Shown in pieces: positions 63,016-64,000 of a DNA stretch of 64,000 bases (within the stretch, counting starts at the first letter, position 1; each line of letters opens with the position of its first letter). This stretch comes from Embiotoca jacksoni (taxonomy: Eukaryota > Chordata > Actinopteri > Embiotocidae). Location of the stretch: contig JAKOON010000008.1 in the NCBI GenBank assembly GCA_022577435.1, forward strand, positions 15,487,001 to 15,551,000. Direction: 5' to 3'. Below the pieces are notes generated by a model. It searched no databases and was not told where the DNA came from. It saw only the letters and a program-made list of their open reading frames with translations. A program made the position numbers and the translations under genes.

Positions 63016-63431
63016 CTAAATGTTTAGTCTTAAAATATCCTTTGAGAAAATATTTTTAATATTCCCTGATTGTCCATGTTGTGGTTTGGAGCTGGCAACA
63101 ATTATTTCCTTTAACTTTTCCTGAAGCCAATCCTGTCTTTCTCCCACTTGTTTGTGTTCCCGGACGTTGTGCATCAGCTGTACTTCACTGATGGTTCTTT
63201 TTCTGCAGAAATAGAAAAACAAACAGTGAACTCAAGGAGGATTTCCTCTGTGCATGATTTATTCATTCAGAATATTCATAATTCATTATTCATTTTCATC
63301 CCAAAGATGATATTTCGCAACATGAAGACTCAAACTAAAAACAGAATTTACCTCAGTGGTTTAGCGTCTGTGTGGAAACTGGCGAGGAAGATTATCAGAA
63401 CCAATGTTTTCAAGCACCTTAATGGAAACAT
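63016..63431 (-). CDS. pth: Parathyroid hormone precursor (preproPTH)
   Basis: Two coding exons on the minus strand: 63431-63352 and 63202-63016, joined in phase (AG+A, Arg), 88 residues. Residues 1-23 (MFPLRCLKTLVLIIFLASFH...) form a signal peptide. KPLRKR is the pro-segment with a dibasic cleavage site. The mature hormone starts TISEVQLMHNVREHKQVGER and continues QDWLQEKLKEI, aligned with human [20 protein letters not shown] and VEWLRKKLQDV, the receptor-activating and receptor-binding parts. The predicted mature peptide is 59 residues, shorter than the 84 of mammals, as expected for fish. PTH acts through class B GPCRs in calcium and bone regulation. Its position next to btbd10 on the same strand matches human 11p15. 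Confidence 0.95.
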
Positions 63432-63573
63432 GTTGAGTAACTGAAACAAATGAAATAAAGTATGAGTTAAAAAAGTTCCCTTCCGATATGGCACATTCTT
63501 TTTTGTTTTTTTAATCATATACAAGTTTATAATGATAAATTCAAATAGATATCCGTGGTCGTGCCATTCTTAC

Positions 63574-63675
63574 CAGATTTTCGGTCCTTATATCCAGTAA
63601 AATGTGCGACAGGTTTGGTTGGGATGGGGCTGTTCGAGTCTGGGAAAGAAGTCAAACTTGTTGATCAGTCTTTGG
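63574..63675 (-). other. pth: pth 5' non-coding exon (inferred)
   Basis: On the minus strand the sequence AAATCTG/GTAAGA gives a consensus donor (exon end at 63574). The coding exon starts at 63440 after TTTGTTTCAG, nine bases before the ATG. A first non-coding exon with an intron in the 5' UTR is the usual arrangement of PTH genes. The upstream boundary is set from the TATA box and is approximate. Confidence 0.6.
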
Positions 63676-63694
63676 TGTGTCGAAGACTCTCTCC

Positions 63695-63702
63695 TTTATA
63701 TA
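63695..63702 (-). promoter_or_regulatory. pth: pth TATA box
   Basis: TATATAAA on the minus strand, in the context CCTGTATATAAAGGAGAGAG, about 265 nt upstream of the pth ATG. The predicted start, about 30 nt downstream, fits the inferred non-coding exon. PTH genes are typically TATA-driven. Confidence 0.7.
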
Positions 63703-64000
63703 CAGGGTAGCCCTCCCCTGGTCATCAATGAGCCATTTTCACTGTTGATGTTGATGCATCAATGGCAACAGGCATCTGCATGACACCACCTCCACCACAA
63801 TTCACCACTAACTCATCTTTCAACACCTCCGCTAAGAGCCCTTTTCGTCACACTCTTTTTGAACTTGTTCCATTTTCACCCTTCATGCTGAGTAAGGAGA
63901 CTTTTGTCATGACACATATGTGTATAGCATGATAAACTTTATGAAACAAATCCCTGTATTGGTCAGGATGTCTCTAATTGGATATGCCTCATGCAGTGGG
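63703..64000. other. Upstream of pth, no gene recognised
   Basis: About 300 bases upstream of the pth promoter with no recognised coding sequence. It may contain pth regulatory sites, but I identify none specifically. Confidence 0.4.

Overview
The window looks like nuclear DNA of a teleost fish. It has intron-containing vertebrate genes with GT-AG splice sites, long CA/TG, triplet and poly-A tracts, a 5'-truncated L2/CR1-type LINE of the fish type, and old dispersed repeats. The recognisable genes follow the order TEAD1 (+), RASSF10 (+), BMAL1/ARNTL (+), BTBD10 (-), PTH (-). From established knowledge this is the order and orientation of human 11p15.3, so the window is a short orthologous (or teleost-duplicate) block.

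Layout. 1-13255: an upstream tead1 intron with no exon found. 13256-25173: the rest of tead1, from the TEA (DNA-binding) domain to the stop codon. It includes two tandem, probably mutually exclusive copies of the exon for the TEA recognition helix (15131-15193 and 15284-15346) and an optional 12-nt microexon (17918-17929). 25174 to about 28375: a long tead1 3' UTR with a CA repeat. 30080-31411: rassf10 as one uninterrupted coding exon. 31.7-50 kb: mostly intergenic, with a broken L2 LINE (about 42.1-43.65 kb), simple repeats and candidate conserved elements. About 50.0-52.7 kb: a decayed copy of the clock gene bmal1, with in-frame stops, a frameshift and a lost splice donor. 54587-60176: btbd10 on the minus strand, eight coding exons, 489 codons. 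63016-63431: pth on the minus strand, two coding exons, 88 residues, with a TATA box at about 63.70 kb.

The most notable observations are the bmal1 pseudogene between intact rassf10 and btbd10, and the duplicated TEA-domain exon in tead1. The pseudogene suggests that this is one of two teleost-duplicated copies of the block and that this copy lost its clock gene while keeping its neighbours. The tead1 exon pair would let one gene encode two DNA-recognition helix/linker variants, one TEAD1-like and one TEAD3-like. The genes do not form an operon. tead1 and rassf10 both belong to the wider Hippo/RASSF signalling area, but their proximity is ancestral synteny rather than evidence of co-regulation.

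Limits: exon calls rest on reading translated sequence against remembered family sequences plus splice-site phase. No alignment or database search was run.
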